Numbered from the stretch's first letter, positions 36,190-45,564 are shown. The stretch is 64,000 bases of DNA from Calothrix sp. NIES-2100 (GCF_002368195.1 NZ_AP018178.1:8258645-8322644), one strand, 5' to 3'. Numbers and translations are program-made. Notes: generated by a model not told the origin, from the sequence alone.

Positions 36190-36978
36190 TCAAAATATTC
36201 CTTGGTTGCTACCACCATCAACTTGCAGCATCACTCCATTTACAAATGAGGCGGCGGGTGAACAAAGAAATACAGCTACGTTGGCAAACTCCTCTGGAGT
36301 ACCCATCCGACTTAAGGGGTTATTTGCATTGATATCCGCAATTTCTGCTTCTTTGGTTTTGCCATTTTTGGCAATCCGGGCGTTGATTAATTCTTCTACT
36401 CGCTCTGTATATGTCCAGCCTGGTAAGATGCTGTTAACGCGAATTTTATCCTTACCTAATTCTTGGCTGAGTGTTTTAGTTAAACCAATCACCGCTAGAC
36501 GAATTGAATTAGATAAAACTAGATTTTGAACTGGTTGTTTGGTGGAAGTTGAGGTAATAGTCAGAATTGCCGCCGCGCTAGATTGGCGTAAGTAAGGTAA
36601 GGCAGATTTGAGCAAATTAACCGCACTAAGCAAATTGAGATTAATTGCGCTTTCCCAAGTTGATACATCAATATCGTCAAATGTGCCGGCAGGTGGCCCC
36701 CCTGCATTAGTAACTAGGATATCTAAGCCGCCAAATTTCTCTACTGTGGCATTAATTACCCGCTCAATTTCTGCTGGTTGAGTCACATCTGCACGTACAG
36801 CTAGCACTTGTGTACCTGTTTCATCAGCGATTTGAGCAGCAGTTTTGTCAACTACTTCACTGCGGGCACAAATAGCCACTTTTGCACCCTCGCGGGCAAA
36901 TTGCCTTGCTGTGGCTTTACCTAAACCTTTGCTAGCGGCTGTCACTAAAACTATTTTGCCATTAAGTTGCAAATCCAT
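36190..36978 (-). CDS. Short-chain dehydrogenase/reductase with atypical active site
   Basis: A 262-aa SDR of the FabG-like class. The cofactor site is VTAASKGLGKAT (12-23, in place of TGxxxGxG), the NAG motif is present (VTNAGGPP), and the C-terminal GVMLQVDGGSNQG is standard. The catalytic YxxxK is not seen where expected: after ITSTSTKQPVQNLVLSNSIRLAVIGLTKT-type sequence the position reads LSNSIR. This 'LSNxxR' form occurs in a recognisable SDR subgroup. It may use NAD(P)H differently or have another role. It is likely to be co-transcribed with the class II aldolase gene upstream. Confidence 0.8.
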   Translation of the reverse strand: MDLQLNGKIVLVTAASKGLGKATARQFAREGAKVAICARSEVVDKTAAQIADETGTQVLAVRADVTQPAEIERVINATVEKFGGLDILVTNAGGPPAGTFDDIDVSTWESAINLNLLSAVNLLKSALPYLRQSSAAAILTITSTSTKQPVQNLVLSNSIRLAVIGLTKTLSQELGKDKIRVNSILPGWTYTERVEELINARIAKNGKTKEAEIADINANNPLSRMGTPEEFANVAVFLCSPAASFVNGVMLQVDGGSNQGIF

Positions 36979-37091
36979 AATTTCTGCCTTGTGTAATCAA
37001 GCACTAGTATTGTGCCAAGCCAAAATAGCTGGGTTTGGGCTGGGAAAAGGGGCTAAAAACCTTTTCCCTTTTTCCTTTTCCCCCGCCTGCC

Positions 37092-37853
37092 TCACTCAAG
37101 TAAATCTGGTTGTTCGCGCACAATCCTGTGATAAAGTGGCTGAAAGCAGCACCAGCCATTGAAATGTGAACCTACTTGAGTTTTTGTTAACCGCGCGGTA
37201 TCATGCCCAATGATCTTAGGTTTTCCCGCTGCTTCAGCTAAAAGTTGTGCTTGGCTTGAGCGTTCTAAGTTAATGAACCACCAAGTAGCTTCATCTACGG
37301 AATGACCGATGGTGAGCATTCCGTGATTACGCAGAATTACAGCTTTATGATATCCCAAAATTTCCGCAATTCGTTTAGTTTCGGCTATATCTAGCAAGTC
37401 ACCTGTGTAGTCATGAAAAACACTATGATCTTCGTAGAAAGCACAAGAATCTTGATTGAGGGGGTCAAGGGGACGACCTAAGCTAGACCAAGCTTTACCA
37501 TAAATGGAGTGGGTATAAACTGTGGCGATCGCATCGGGTCTAGCTTGATAAATATAGGAATGAATAGCAAAGATGTCTCGATTTACTGGTTGATTGCCTT
37601 TAACAACATCACCATCTTTATTTACCAATATCAAGTCAGAAACTCGGATTTCTCGAAAATCTATCCCCAGAGGGTTGAGCCAAAAATGGTTTGTTAACTC
37701 TGGATCGCGAACTGTAATATGACCATATTTACTGTCGTTAAATCCCTGCTTAGCAAACAGGCGCAAGGCTGCAGCTAGGCGTTGTTTGCGATGTAAGCGT
37801 TCATCTTCAACTCGCTCGAATACGGGAGGTTGGGGTTTATCTAATTTACGCAT
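37092..37853 (-). CDS. Class II aldolase/adducin family protein
   Basis: A 253-aa member of the class II aldolase/adducin fold. Metal-binding histidines are visible in the YTHSIYGKAWSSLGR segment, and RNHGMLTIGHSVDEATWWF is the family signature. The N-terminal ALRLFAKQGFND..YGHITVRDPE and HFWLNPLGIDF are also typical. Members cleave or decarboxylate sugar phosphates or 2-oxo acids; the substrate cannot be told. It precedes the SDR gene on the same strand with a 113-bp gap, so a joint pathway is plausible. Confidence 0.85.
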   Translation of the reverse strand: MRKLDKPQPPVFERVEDERLHRKQRLAAALRLFAKQGFNDSKYGHITVRDPELTNHFWLNPLGIDFREIRVSDLILVNKDGDVVKGNQPVNRDIFAIHSYIYQARPDAIATVYTHSIYGKAWSSLGRPLDPLNQDSCAFYEDHSVFHDYTGDLLDIAETKRIAEILGYHKAVILRNHGMLTIGHSVDEATWWFINLERSSQAQLLAEAAGKPKIIGHDTARLTKTQVGSHFNGWCCFQPLYHRIVREQPDLLE

Positions 37854-38035
37854 ATTATTTTGTTTAAGCTTTCAAGCAAGCATTAGTCTTTTGGCTATGG
37901 TTAAGAGATGTTGGAACTCAACATCTATAAATTCCACGCTTTGCATAGCGATCGGCATTAATACAGATTTTCTGCCTGTTGGTGAAAATCAAAAAATGTT
38001 TATTTAGGCTTTTGTACTATTGTGAAGGCAAAGAT

Positions 38036-38254
38036 TTATTTAGGCTTGAGGCTATTTGTTTGATTAGCATCAGAGTCAATTTTTAAGCCTAGTTGCTCCA
38101 GCCGGGAATAATTTAGGTATTCTTTCAAGATAATGGTGAATGGATATCTCCGGAATACAGTAGCTTGTCCTTGTGACAAAAGCTTTCTGGCATAGCTAAG
38201 ATGAATTGGGGATAACTGTTGTTTGTTGGCATCAAGAATAAAAACTTTAGTCAT
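38036..38254 (-). pseudogene. IscB N-terminal remnant (RRXRR/PLMP domain)
   Basis: A 72-aa ORF whose first 45 residues match the RRXRR/PLMP N-terminal domain of IscB/IsrB RNA-guided nucleases: VFILDANKQQLSPIHLSYA, ARKLLSQGQATVFRRYPFTI, then a bridge into RuvC-I (LGLKIDSDANQ). In IscB the RuvC-I reads 'KIDPGSK.TG'; here it becomes DSDANQTN and the ORF stops, with no RuvC-II/III or HNH downstream in any frame I could follow. It is therefore a truncated or decayed copy. An upstream hairpin (38381-38398) may be a trace of its guide RNA, but that is not shown. Confidence 0.7.
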
Positions 38255-38794
38255 TATGGATACATTAGCAAGGCAATAGTTATTAGGTGTTCATTAACTC
38301 AGCAACAACCATCTATTGTTGGTGCTACCGTTGTACTTTTGCTTTTAATGTTAGTAATTTACTCATGACTGTAGGCGATCGCATCTTCTAAAAGATGCAA
38401 TCTTCAAAACAGTATAGTATTTACTCCCATGTCCTAGTCATCCAAATTAAATTTTGCTACCTAATTTCTGACTAATCACAAGGTTATTATTCCCAGAATG
38501 ATCGTTATTCCACACCCTGGATATCATTTCTAAGTACTTATTTATCAGGCGATCGCCTGTTTTACATATAGTAGAGTCTGCTGTTACTAACTAAATATTA
38601 AGTTTTGTAGATATGTAACGGTTTTTTGCAAACTTACCAAAATTGCTAAGTTTTGTTGAGCAATTTTTGCTGAAGAAAGGCAGGGGGTAAGGGAGGACAA
38701 GGGGACAAATGCCCAATGCCCAATGACGCCAGTTGCCTCAAGTCGGGAAACCCGCCCACGGCACTGGCTCCCCAATGCCCCATGCCCAATACCC
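38255..38794. other. Gene-free stretch upstream of the IscB remnant
   Basis: It holds a perfect 7-bp stem, 4-nt loop hairpin (GCATCTT at 38381-38387 with AAGATGC at 38392-38398) just after a HIP1 site, a second HIP1 near 38549, and GACAAGGGG plus CCCAATG repeats at 38690-38790 with an inserted TGCCTCAAGTCGGGAAACC segment. A related segment, with the opposite orientation, occurs at 53706-53748. No gene supported. Confidence 0.4.
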
Positions 38795-40204
38795 CTATGA
38801 CGCTTTCAACTGTGCCTCAGAAACCCAAGTACCGTGAAAACCATAAGGTACTCGTTGGGGAATCATGACCCGCGCTACAGGTTGACTGGTGAGATCTTGG
38901 GCATTGACTACCACTAATTCGGATGTATCTGAAGCTTCATCATGGACAAACGTAATTAGCCAGCCATCATCCTCAGTAATTGCACCAGGACGCGGCGCAA
39001 ATACAGCTTCGCCGCCATAGCGTCCTTGTCCAAATTCATGGGTTTGCGATTTACCGCTGTTGAGTTCGTATTTAATTACACCCTCAAATAAAGGTAAGGG
39101 ACTATTCGCCATCTTACCAGCATAGCCATATCGCGTTGGCAGTCCCAAAAAGTTTTCGTTGACGCGAGGAAATTCCGCAGCGACATCATCTAATCTCTGT
39201 TCACTCACTGTTCCTGTTCTCAGGTTAAATCGCCACTGATGCAGGCGAGGAATATTGGCATCTGGGTCTGCTGGAGTATCTTCAACCTCTAAGACAGTTG
39301 TAGAATTCATCCGACAGGCGATTAGTACTACTTCGTCGCCTGCTTCATAAGCGTTGTAGACATGAAAGACGTAACAAGGCGAACTTTCAAACCAACGGAT
39401 ATTACTGTTATTACCATAACGGGGGACAATACCAAAGCGACTAGGGCGATCGCTCTCAAACATTAATAAAGATTCACCGCGATGCAGCCGTTCAGCGCTG
39501 AAAGTTAAAGGTAAATCCATGAAAATAGTATAGTTTTTGGTGATGGCAAAATCGTGCATCATCACGGGCATCGGCAACTCAATTGGCACTGTTTGCAACA
39601 ACTCACCGACTGCGGAAACTATACTGTATTGCAGATATGGCGGCGCGAATGAGTAACCAAAAAACATCATCTCGCCTGTAACTGGGTCTACTTTGGGATG
39701 TGCTGTAAAAGCAGAAACCAGCTTGTCATTATAAGTATATTCACCAATTGTGCCTAACTCAGGCAGGGTGATGGCGTGAGGTGCGCCGCCTTCATTGAGC
39801 GCCAACATCTGACCACCATGCCAAATTAACGCTGTATTACCAGTATTTTTGTAAGCACCGTGGGGGTTGTCCATTTGTGGTGGTTCTAAAAGTCCACTCC
39901 AGATAGCCTTTCCGGCTTCATGTTCCATTTTCCATCCCCTGGTTTGCACATAGCGATTGCGATAAGTCGCTTTACCTTCGCTAATCTGCACACCATGCAA
40001 CATTCCATCGCCATCAAACCAATGATACTTACCTATGGGTGTCCATTGGGGATTAGGGCCATTGCGGACAAACATCCCCGATAACTCTGGCGGTAATTCA
40101 CCGACAACTTGCAAGGTATCTGTAGTGATTTCTGGGCGCACTGGTGCAAAATTACCATTCAGATATGGATTAACTGCTGTGCTAGGAATTGTGCTATTTG
40201 TCAT
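38795..40204 (-). CDS. Carotenoid oxygenase (RPE65/CCD family)
   Basis: A 469-aa retinal pigment epithelial membrane protein/carotenoid cleavage dioxygenase homolog. These Fe(II) enzymes use four histidines to cleave polyenes or lignostilbenes. Visible blocks: GMFVRNGPNPQWTP near the N-terminus, HWFDGDGMLHGV, TAHPKVDPVTGEMMFFGYSF, MHDFAITKNYTIFMDLPL, YVFHVYNAYEAGDEV and a C-terminal PYGFHGTWV. All His-containing blocks are present, so it should be active. The ATG at 40204 (MTNSTIPST) is preferred to the one at 40228. The exact substrate cannot be given. Confidence 0.88.
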   Translation of the reverse strand: MTNSTIPSTAVNPYLNGNFAPVRPEITTDTLQVVGELPPELSGMFVRNGPNPQWTPIGKYHWFDGDGMLHGVQISEGKATYRNRYVQTRGWKMEHEAGKAIWSGLLEPPQMDNPHGAYKNTGNTALIWHGGQMLALNEGGAPHAITLPELGTIGEYTYNDKLVSAFTAHPKVDPVTGEMMFFGYSFAPPYLQYSIVSAVGELLQTVPIELPMPVMMHDFAITKNYTIFMDLPLTFSAERLHRGESLLMFESDRPSRFGIVPRYGNNSNIRWFESSPCYVFHVYNAYEAGDEVVLIACRMNSTTVLEVEDTPADPDANIPRLHQWRFNLRTGTVSEQRLDDVAAEFPRVNENFLGLPTRYGYAGKMANSPLPLFEGVIKYELNSGKSQTHEFGQGRYGGEAVFAPRPGAITEDDGWLITFVHDEASDTSELVVVNAQDLTSQPVARVMIPQRVPYGFHGTWVSEAQLKAS

Positions 40205-40608
40205 AAGTAGCAAATGCGATCGCGGCAATGTGACCCATATATTTTAGCGATCGCTTATTCCCCATGCCCTCTTACTTCAACTAATATAGTTAAATTCAGT
40301 ACTAGTGCCACGTTTAATATCAGCATTGCTATCAATATCAGCAGTGTTATATACTGTGCTTACTAATGATTGGATGCCTGATATTACCTTAAAAGTGCGC
40401 CTTTACCTGTGCAACCAAGACAACTTACGTACAGCATCTTTTCAAACAACAAGTACGCGGAACATATTGCTTGGCTGCTGTTTTTTGCTTTGAGTTTTCT
40501 GTGCGGATATGTGATATTTTGAGTGATATCGCTATTTAACTAATTACTAATTCGTAATTCGTAATTCGTAATTTTTGGTGAAACACCGTTCGTCTATACG
40601 TGGAGCAA

Positions 40609-40641
40609 GTTTGAGACGGGCTATAAATCCCCGTCTCAAAC
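40609..40641. other. 12-bp perfect stem-loop in the carotenoid oxygenase/urtA gap
   Basis: GTTTGAGACGGG (40609-40620) pairs perfectly with CCCGTCTCAAAC (40630-40641) across a 9-nt loop. It is flanked by AATTCGTAATT-type direct repeats at 40540-40572 and matching inverted ones at 40653-40671. It may be a small mobile palindrome or part of an sRNA with the terminator that follows. Confidence 0.6.
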
Positions 40642-40714
40642 AGTCTTTAACTACGAATTACGAATTATTTTAAAAAATATTGCTTACGTATTTCCTATCG
40701 TACTTAATAAAATA

Positions 40715-40743
40715 AAAAACTCCACTGACAGATTGGAGTTTTT
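40715..40743. terminator. Strong bidirectional intrinsic terminator without an obvious gene
   Basis: AAAAACTCCA (40715-40724) pairs with TGGAGTTTTT (40734-40743), 9-nt loop, with A and T tracts on both sides. It sits between divergent genes (carotenoid oxygenase, minus, and urtA, plus), where no protein gene needs it. It therefore suggests an untranslated RNA made from this gap. Confidence 0.75.
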
Positions 40744-40956
40744 GTTAGTTGTCAGTAGTCAGTGGTAATAGAGATGAGGACAATTAACTTTTGATAAGCA
40801 AAGCGCAATAAATGTTTTTTTATTAAAGAAACTAAAATTTAGTATCAAGAATCACAATTTAATGGTTAAATATCAAACTAATATCACAGTTTAAAGCTTG
40901 AGCTAGTTAACTTTCTCAGAGCTAGCTGATTCATTGAGAGGAAAATTCACAAATAT

Positions 40957-42279
40957 ATGAGTAGACTGAACCGACGTAGGTTTTTGATTTACGGCTCTGC
41001 AACTATTGGGACTAGCATCTTTTTGAAAGCTTGCGCTAATAATTCTCCAAGCACTACAAATAGCCCTTCTCCAAGCAGTGCAAACAACCCAAGCGCTTCT
41101 CCTGTGGCTGCTGCTGGCGACAAAATCAAAATAGGTATTCTGCACTCACTAAGTGGCACAATGTCTATTAGTGAAAAAAGCGTTGTTGATGCTGAAAAAT
41201 TAGCCATCAAAGAAATTAACGCCAATGGTGGGGTGTTAGGAAAACAAATTGAAGCCATTGTAGAAGACGGTGCTTCTAACTGGGATACATTTAGAGAAAA
41301 AGCCACCAAGTTGATTGATCAAGATAAAGTAGCTGTAGTTTTTGGTTGTTGGACTTCAGCTAGCCGCAAAAATGTTAAACCAGTCTTTGAAAGTAAAGAC
41401 CATATGCTGTGGTATCCTGTGCAGTATGAAGGTCAAGAGTGTTCTAAAAACATTTTTTACACAGGTGCAGCGCCAAATCAACAAATTGAACCTTCTGTTG
41501 ATTGGTTGTTAAAAAATAAAGGCAAAGAATTCTTTTTAGTCGGCTCAGACTATGTTTTCCCTCGCACCGCTAACACGATTATAAAAGCACAATTAGAAGC
41601 TCTTGGTGGAAAAACAGTTGGTGAAGATTATTTACCCTTGGGTAATACAGAAGTAACACCAATAATCACAAAAATTAAGCAAACTTTGCCTAACGGTGGG
41701 GTAATTTATAACACCTTAAATGGTGATAGCAACGTGGCTTTCTTCAAACAGTTGAAAGGTGCGGGATTAACACCAGATAAATATCCTTCGATGTCGGTAA
41801 GTATCGCCGAAGAAGAAGTTAAAGCTATTGGTGTTGAATATCTCAAAGGTCACTACGCTGCTTGGAATTACTTCCAAACAGTAGACACTCCTGCTAATAA
41901 GAAATTTGTCGAAGCGTTTAAAAAAGAATATGGTGCTGACCGGGTAACAAATGACCCGATGGAAGCCGCATATATCGCCGTTTATTTATGGAAGCAAGCA
42001 GTAGAAAAAGCGGGTACTCCTGATTTAGCTAAAGTGCGGGCTGCGGCCTATGGTCAAACCATAGATGCACCTGAAGGAAAAGTGACAGTAAATGCTAATC
42101 ATCACATCTCCAAAGTTGTGCGGATTGGTCAAGTTAGAGATGATGGTTTGTTTAATATTGTCTATGCTACACCTGCGCCAGTTGAGCCAGTTCCTTGGAA
42201 TCAATTTGTGAAAGAAACTAAGGGATATGCTTGTGATTGGTCAGATCCAGCTAAAGGTGGTAAGTACAAAAAGGCGTAG
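40957..42279 (+). CDS. urtA: Urea ABC transporter substrate-binding protein UrtA
   Basis: Binds urea outside the cytoplasmic membrane for the UrtBCDE permease. A 440-aa lipoprotein: twin-arginine signal NRRRFLIYG (5-13), hydrophobic segment and lipobox FLKAC with C26, then a Ser/Asn/Pro-rich linker and a branched-chain amino-acid-binding-like fold (IKIGILHSLSGTMSISEKSV; WYPVQYEGQE is typical of UrtA). GAGAGG lies upstream of the ATG at some distance. It starts a five-gene operon. UrtA operons are controlled by NtcA in cyanobacteria, but no exact GTAN8TAC was found here. Confidence 0.93.
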   Translation: MSRLNRRRFLIYGSATIGTSIFLKACANNSPSTTNSPSPSSANNPSASPVAAAGDKIKIGILHSLSGTMSISEKSVVDAEKLAIKEINANGGVLGKQIEAIVEDGASNWDTFREKATKLIDQDKVAVVFGCWTSASRKNVKPVFESKDHMLWYPVQYEGQECSKNIFYTGAAPNQQIEPSVDWLLKNKGKEFFLVGSDYVFPRTANTIIKAQLEALGGKTVGEDYLPLGNTEVTPIITKIKQTLPNGGVIYNTLNGDSNVAFFKQLKGAGLTPDKYPSMSVSIAEEEVKAIGVEYLKGHYAAWNYFQTVDTPANKKFVEAFKKEYGADRVTNDPMEAAYIAVYLWKQAVEKAGTPDLAKVRAAAYGQTIDAPEGKVTVNANHHISKVVRIGQVRDDGLFNIVYATPAPVEPVPWNQFVKETKGYACDWSDPAKGGKYKKA

Positions 42280-42280
42280 T

Positions 42281-42320
42281 TAGTCATTAGTCATTAGTCA
42301 TTGGTCATTGGTCATTAGTT
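42281..42320. repeat. TAGTCAT / TGGTCAT heptamer run between urtA and urtB
   Basis: Seven-base units AGTCATT and GGTCATT repeat five to six times, followed by related GACTA-containing segments to about 42360. Such repeats may modulate the large expression difference usual between a binding protein and its permease. Confidence 0.7.
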
Positions 42321-42390
42321 AAGATTTTGACTTTGGACTATTGACTAGTGACTCATTACTAAAAAACAAGCTGATAGCTGATGGAGAAAA

Positions 42391-43551
42391 ATGTTAACAG
42401 GTTTTTTAGATGCTTTGTTTAATGGGATTAGCATCGGTGCTGTGTTATTAATTGCAGCCTTGGGATTAGCCATTATCTTTGGCTTGATGGGTGTGATTAA
42501 TATGGCGCATGGTGAATTGATGATGTTTGGAGCTTATACAACATTTGTTGTGCAAAATGGCTGTAAGCAATTAGGCGGGTTTTGGTTTGAAATTTATATA
42601 TTTTTGGCTTTAATCATCGCTTTCATTTTCACAGCATTTATCGGCTTAATTCTCGAAAGAGGTGTGATTCGTTACCTCTATGGAAGACCACTAGAAACTC
42701 TGCTAGCAACTTGGGGAGTCAGTTTGATTTTTCAGCAGTTTGTGCGGAGTGTAAATTGGGTATTATTTATTGGCTTGATATTGTTTTCTGTGTTGTTTTT
42801 TGGGGGATTATGGTTTTTAAATTCCCGCACTAATTTAGAGAGAGTTCGTAACTGGGTTGTGGGGGTGATTTTCTTGCTATCTTTGGGCGTGACAATGACT
42901 ACAGGGAATTTATTGAGTCAAACTTATAAGCTAGCAGTTACTCAACCTTGGTTCGGCGCACAAAATGTAGATGTAACTGCGCCTAAGTGGTTACAAACTG
43001 GTATATCTTTAGCTGGTGTACAGTTACCATTCGCCAGATTATTTATTATTGCTTTGACAATAATTTGTGTTGGCGGAATTTATTTCTTTTTACAGCGTTC
43101 TAGCTGGGGATTAAAAATTAGGGCGGTTACACAAAACCGCAGTATGAGTGCTTGTTTAGGTATCCCCACGCAAAAAGTTGATGCAATTACTTTTGCTTTG
43201 GGTTCCGGTTTAGCTGGTGTGGCTGGGTGTGCAATTAGTTTATTAGGTTCTGTCGGACCGAATACTGGACAAAATTACATTATCGACACATTTATGGTGG
43301 TGGTTGTCGGTGGTGTGGGTAATTTATTAGGTACTATTGTCGCTGCTTTGGGAATTGGCACAGCTAACTTTTTAATTGGTTCTGGAACTTTAGCTTTGTT
43401 GTTGTCTCCTGTTAAGCCTTTAGCAGATTTCTTGACGTTTTTTGCAACCACAAGTATGGCTAAGGTGATGGTATTTTTGCTGATTATTGTATTTTTACAG
43501 TGGAAGCCTGCGGGGATGTTTCCGCAAAAGGGTAGAACTGTTGATGTTTAA
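42391..43551 (+). CDS. urtB: Urea ABC transporter permease UrtB
   Basis: One of the two membrane permeases of the urea transporter, LivH-like, 386 aa. Membrane segments are clear throughout, and the family stretches GLMGVINMAHGELMMFGAYT and CLGIPTQKVDAITFALGSGL are present; the latter contains the EAA-like loop that meets the ATPases. AFFATTSMAKVMVF-type sequence and WKPAGMFPQKGR close the protein. It lies 111 bp after urtA with a repeat run between, and 30 bp before urtC. Confidence 0.93.
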   Translation: MLTGFLDALFNGISIGAVLLIAALGLAIIFGLMGVINMAHGELMMFGAYTTFVVQNGCKQLGGFWFEIYIFLALIIAFIFTAFIGLILERGVIRYLYGRPLETLLATWGVSLIFQQFVRSVNWVLFIGLILFSVLFFGGLWFLNSRTNLERVRNWVVGVIFLLSLGVTMTTGNLLSQTYKLAVTQPWFGAQNVDVTAPKWLQTGISLAGVQLPFARLFIIALTIICVGGIYFFLQRSSWGLKIRAVTQNRSMSACLGIPTQKVDAITFALGSGLAGVAGCAISLLGSVGPNTGQNYIIDTFMVVVVGGVGNLLGTIVAALGIGTANFLIGSGTLALLLSPVKPLADFLTFFATTSMAKVMVFLLIIVFLQWKPAGMFPQKGRTVDV

Positions 43552-43581
43552 GCTGAAGCAGACAAGGAGGGGGTGCAGAGG

Positions 43582-44703
43582 ATGAAGCAAAATAGGCGCA
43601 GGTTAATATTAATTGAGGTTGGGGTAGTAGTGGCGATCGCACTTCTCCTCATTGTGATTATGCCAGTGGTGCTGTCAGAGTTTCGCTTGAATTTGTTGGG
43701 GCGATTTTTGTCACTGGCGATTGTGGCTTTAGGTATTGATTTGATTTGGGGTTATACTGGTTTACTCAGTTTGGGACATGGTATTTTCTTTGGTTTGGGT
43801 GGATATGCGATCGCTATGTACCTGAAACTGCAAATCCCAACAGGGGAGTTACCTGATTTCATGGGATTATATGGTGTCACGGAACTTCCTTGGTTTTGGC
43901 GTCCTTTTTATTCTTTCCCCATCGCCGTAGTGGCTGTAGTGATAATTCCCGGCTTGCTGGCGGGATTGCTGGGATATTTAGTATTCCGCAATCGCATTAA
44001 AGGAGTCTATTTTTCCATTTTGACCCAAGCTGCAATTATTGTATTCTTCAACTTTTTTAACGGTCAACAACAATTTTTTAATGGTACAAATGGACTGATA
44101 GATTTCACAACATTATTTGGTGCAACAGTCAGCGATCCGAAAACAAAATTTATTTTCTACACACTCACAGTCTTATTTCTCGCCGCTACCTATGGGATTT
44201 GTCGCTGGTTAACCAGTGGACGTTTTGGTAGATTGTTAATCGCCATTCGCGATGATGAAAGCCGGGTGAGATTTTCTGGTTATGACCCTGCACATTTTAA
44301 AACATTAGTGTTTGCAGTTTCCGGTGCGATCGCAGGCATAGCAGGAGCATTTTACACCCTACAAAGTGGTTCTGTCTCCCCCAGAGCAATGGATATTGCT
44401 TTTTCCATTGAAATGGTGATTTGGGTAGCTGTGGGAGGAAGGGCTACATTAATCGGCGCAATTGTGGGAACTGTATTAGTTAATTATGCCCGTGCTTTTT
44501 TAAGCGAACAATTTGCCGAAATTTGGCTATTTTTCCAAGGCGCACTCTTTTTAATAGTCGTCACAGTCCTACCTGACGGACTAGTAGGATGGTTCCGTAG
44601 TCGAAAAATTGCTCTTTTCAAACGCCCTCAAGAAATTTCTACATATCCCAGTTTAGAAGAAGACCCAGAAGTGCAACATGAACGCCAAAATCTTGGAAAC
44701 TGA
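43582..44703 (+). CDS. urtC: Urea ABC transporter permease UrtC
   Basis: The second permease, LivM-like, 373 aa from the ATG at 43582. AGGAGG at 43565-43570 is 11 bases upstream, favouring this over the in-frame GTG at 43573. Family features are GIDLIWGYTGLLSLGHGIFF, FRNRIKGVYFSILTQ and SGYDPAHFKTLVFAVSGAIA (EAA-like loop). Ten or so membrane spans are expected. Its 3' end overlaps the urtD start (44678), so the permease and ATPase are coupled. Confidence 0.93.
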   Translation: MKQNRRRLILIEVGVVVAIALLLIVIMPVVLSEFRLNLLGRFLSLAIVALGIDLIWGYTGLLSLGHGIFFGLGGYAIAMYLKLQIPTGELPDFMGLYGVTELPWFWRPFYSFPIAVVAVVIIPGLLAGLLGYLVFRNRIKGVYFSILTQAAIIVFFNFFNGQQQFFNGTNGLIDFTTLFGATVSDPKTKFIFYTLTVLFLAATYGICRWLTSGRFGRLLIAIRDDESRVRFSGYDPAHFKTLVFAVSGAIAGIAGAFYTLQSGSVSPRAMDIAFSIEMVIWVAVGGRATLIGAIVGTVLVNYARAFLSEQFAEIWLFFQGALFLIVVTVLPDGLVGWFRSRKIALFKRPQEISTYPSLEEDPEVQHERQNLGN

Positions 44704-45424
44704 AAACGTCACGGTCAGTTTTGACGGTTTTAAAGCTCTAAAAAACCTAAATTTTCATATGGATGTGGGTGAATTACGAGTAGTAATTGGCCCTAACGGT
44801 GCGGGGAAAACCACATTCCTTGATGTCATCACTGGGAAAGTACAACCAACTATAGGGAGAGTTTTATTTAAAGGTAAAAACCTCCGTTCTTTACCAGAAC
44901 ACCAAATAGCGCGGCGAGGAATTGGGCGGAAATTTCAAACACCTAGAGTTTATCTCAACTTAACACCAAGGGAAAATTTAGAAATTACCAGTAACCGCAA
45001 TAAGAATGTTTTTTCCACATTGTTGGGGCGTTCTCATTCCAGTGAATATAAAAATATTCAAGGATTATTAGAAACCATTGGCTTAACTCCGAAAGCAGAC
45101 ATCCCAGCAGCTTTATTATCCCACGGCGAAAAGCAACGCTTAGAAATTGGCATGTTAGTCGGACAATCCCCAGACTTATTACTAGTTGATGAACCAGTCG
45201 CCGGTTTAACCGATGAAGAAACATATAACATCGGCGAACTACTTTTAACATTAGCCCAGAGTCATTCAATTTTAGTGATTGAACATGATATGGAATTTGT
45301 GCGACAAATCGCCAAAAAAGTCACAGTACTACATGAAGGTACGGTACTCTGTGAAGGCAATTTTGAAGAAGTCCAAAATGACCCCAGGGTGATTGAGGTT
45401 TATTTGGGAGAACAGCAAGAGTAG
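44678..45424 (+). CDS. urtD: Urea ABC transporter ATPase UrtD
   Basis: ATP-binding subunit, LivG-like, 248 aa. Walker A GPNGAGKTT, Q-loop in GRKFQTPRVYLNLTPRENLE, signature LSHGEKQRLEIGM (a variant of LSGGQ), Walker B LLLVDEPVAGLT, and switch His in IVIEHDMEFV. The ABC signature LSHGEK is usual for UrtD. It overlaps the end of urtC by 26 bases. A 141-bp gap with an inverted-repeat element separates it from urtE. Confidence 0.93.
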   Translation: MNAKILETENVTVSFDGFKALKNLNFHMDVGELRVVIGPNGAGKTTFLDVITGKVQPTIGRVLFKGKNLRSLPEHQIARRGIGRKFQTPRVYLNLTPRENLEITSNRNKNVFSTLLGRSHSSEYKNIQGLLETIGLTPKADIPAALLSHGEKQRLEIGMLVGQSPDLLLVDEPVAGLTDEETYNIGELLLTLAQSHSILVIEHDMEFVRQIAKKVTVLHEGTVLCEGNFEEVQNDPRVIEVYLGEQQE

Positions 45425-45445
45425 AGAAATGTTGACTGTTGACTG

Positions 45446-45510
45446 TTGTACGGGCGGGTTCACAGATATCCTCGTGGATCAACAATGATCTAAATAAACC
45501 CGCCCCTACA
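45446..45510 (-). repeat. 63-bp inverted-repeat element, copy 1 (in the urtD-urtE gap)
   Basis: Ends GTACGGGCGGGTT and AACCCGCCCCTAC are inverted repeats around an internal dyad ATCCTCGTGGATCAACAATGAT. The same sequence recurs in opposite orientation at 56327-56390 and 57122-57184. CAACAGTC-type heptamers surround all three. Confidence 0.8.
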
Positions 45511-45564
45511 GACTGTTGACTGTTGACTGTTCACAAATGACAAATGACAAATGACAAATGACAA

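Noticed and set aside
40680..40790. Possible NtcA boxes upstream of urtA (GTATTTCCTATCGTAC; GTAGTCAGTGGTAA)
   Set aside because: The first has 10 bases between GTA and TAC, not 8. The second ends TAA, lies in heptamer-like sequence and has no well-placed -10.
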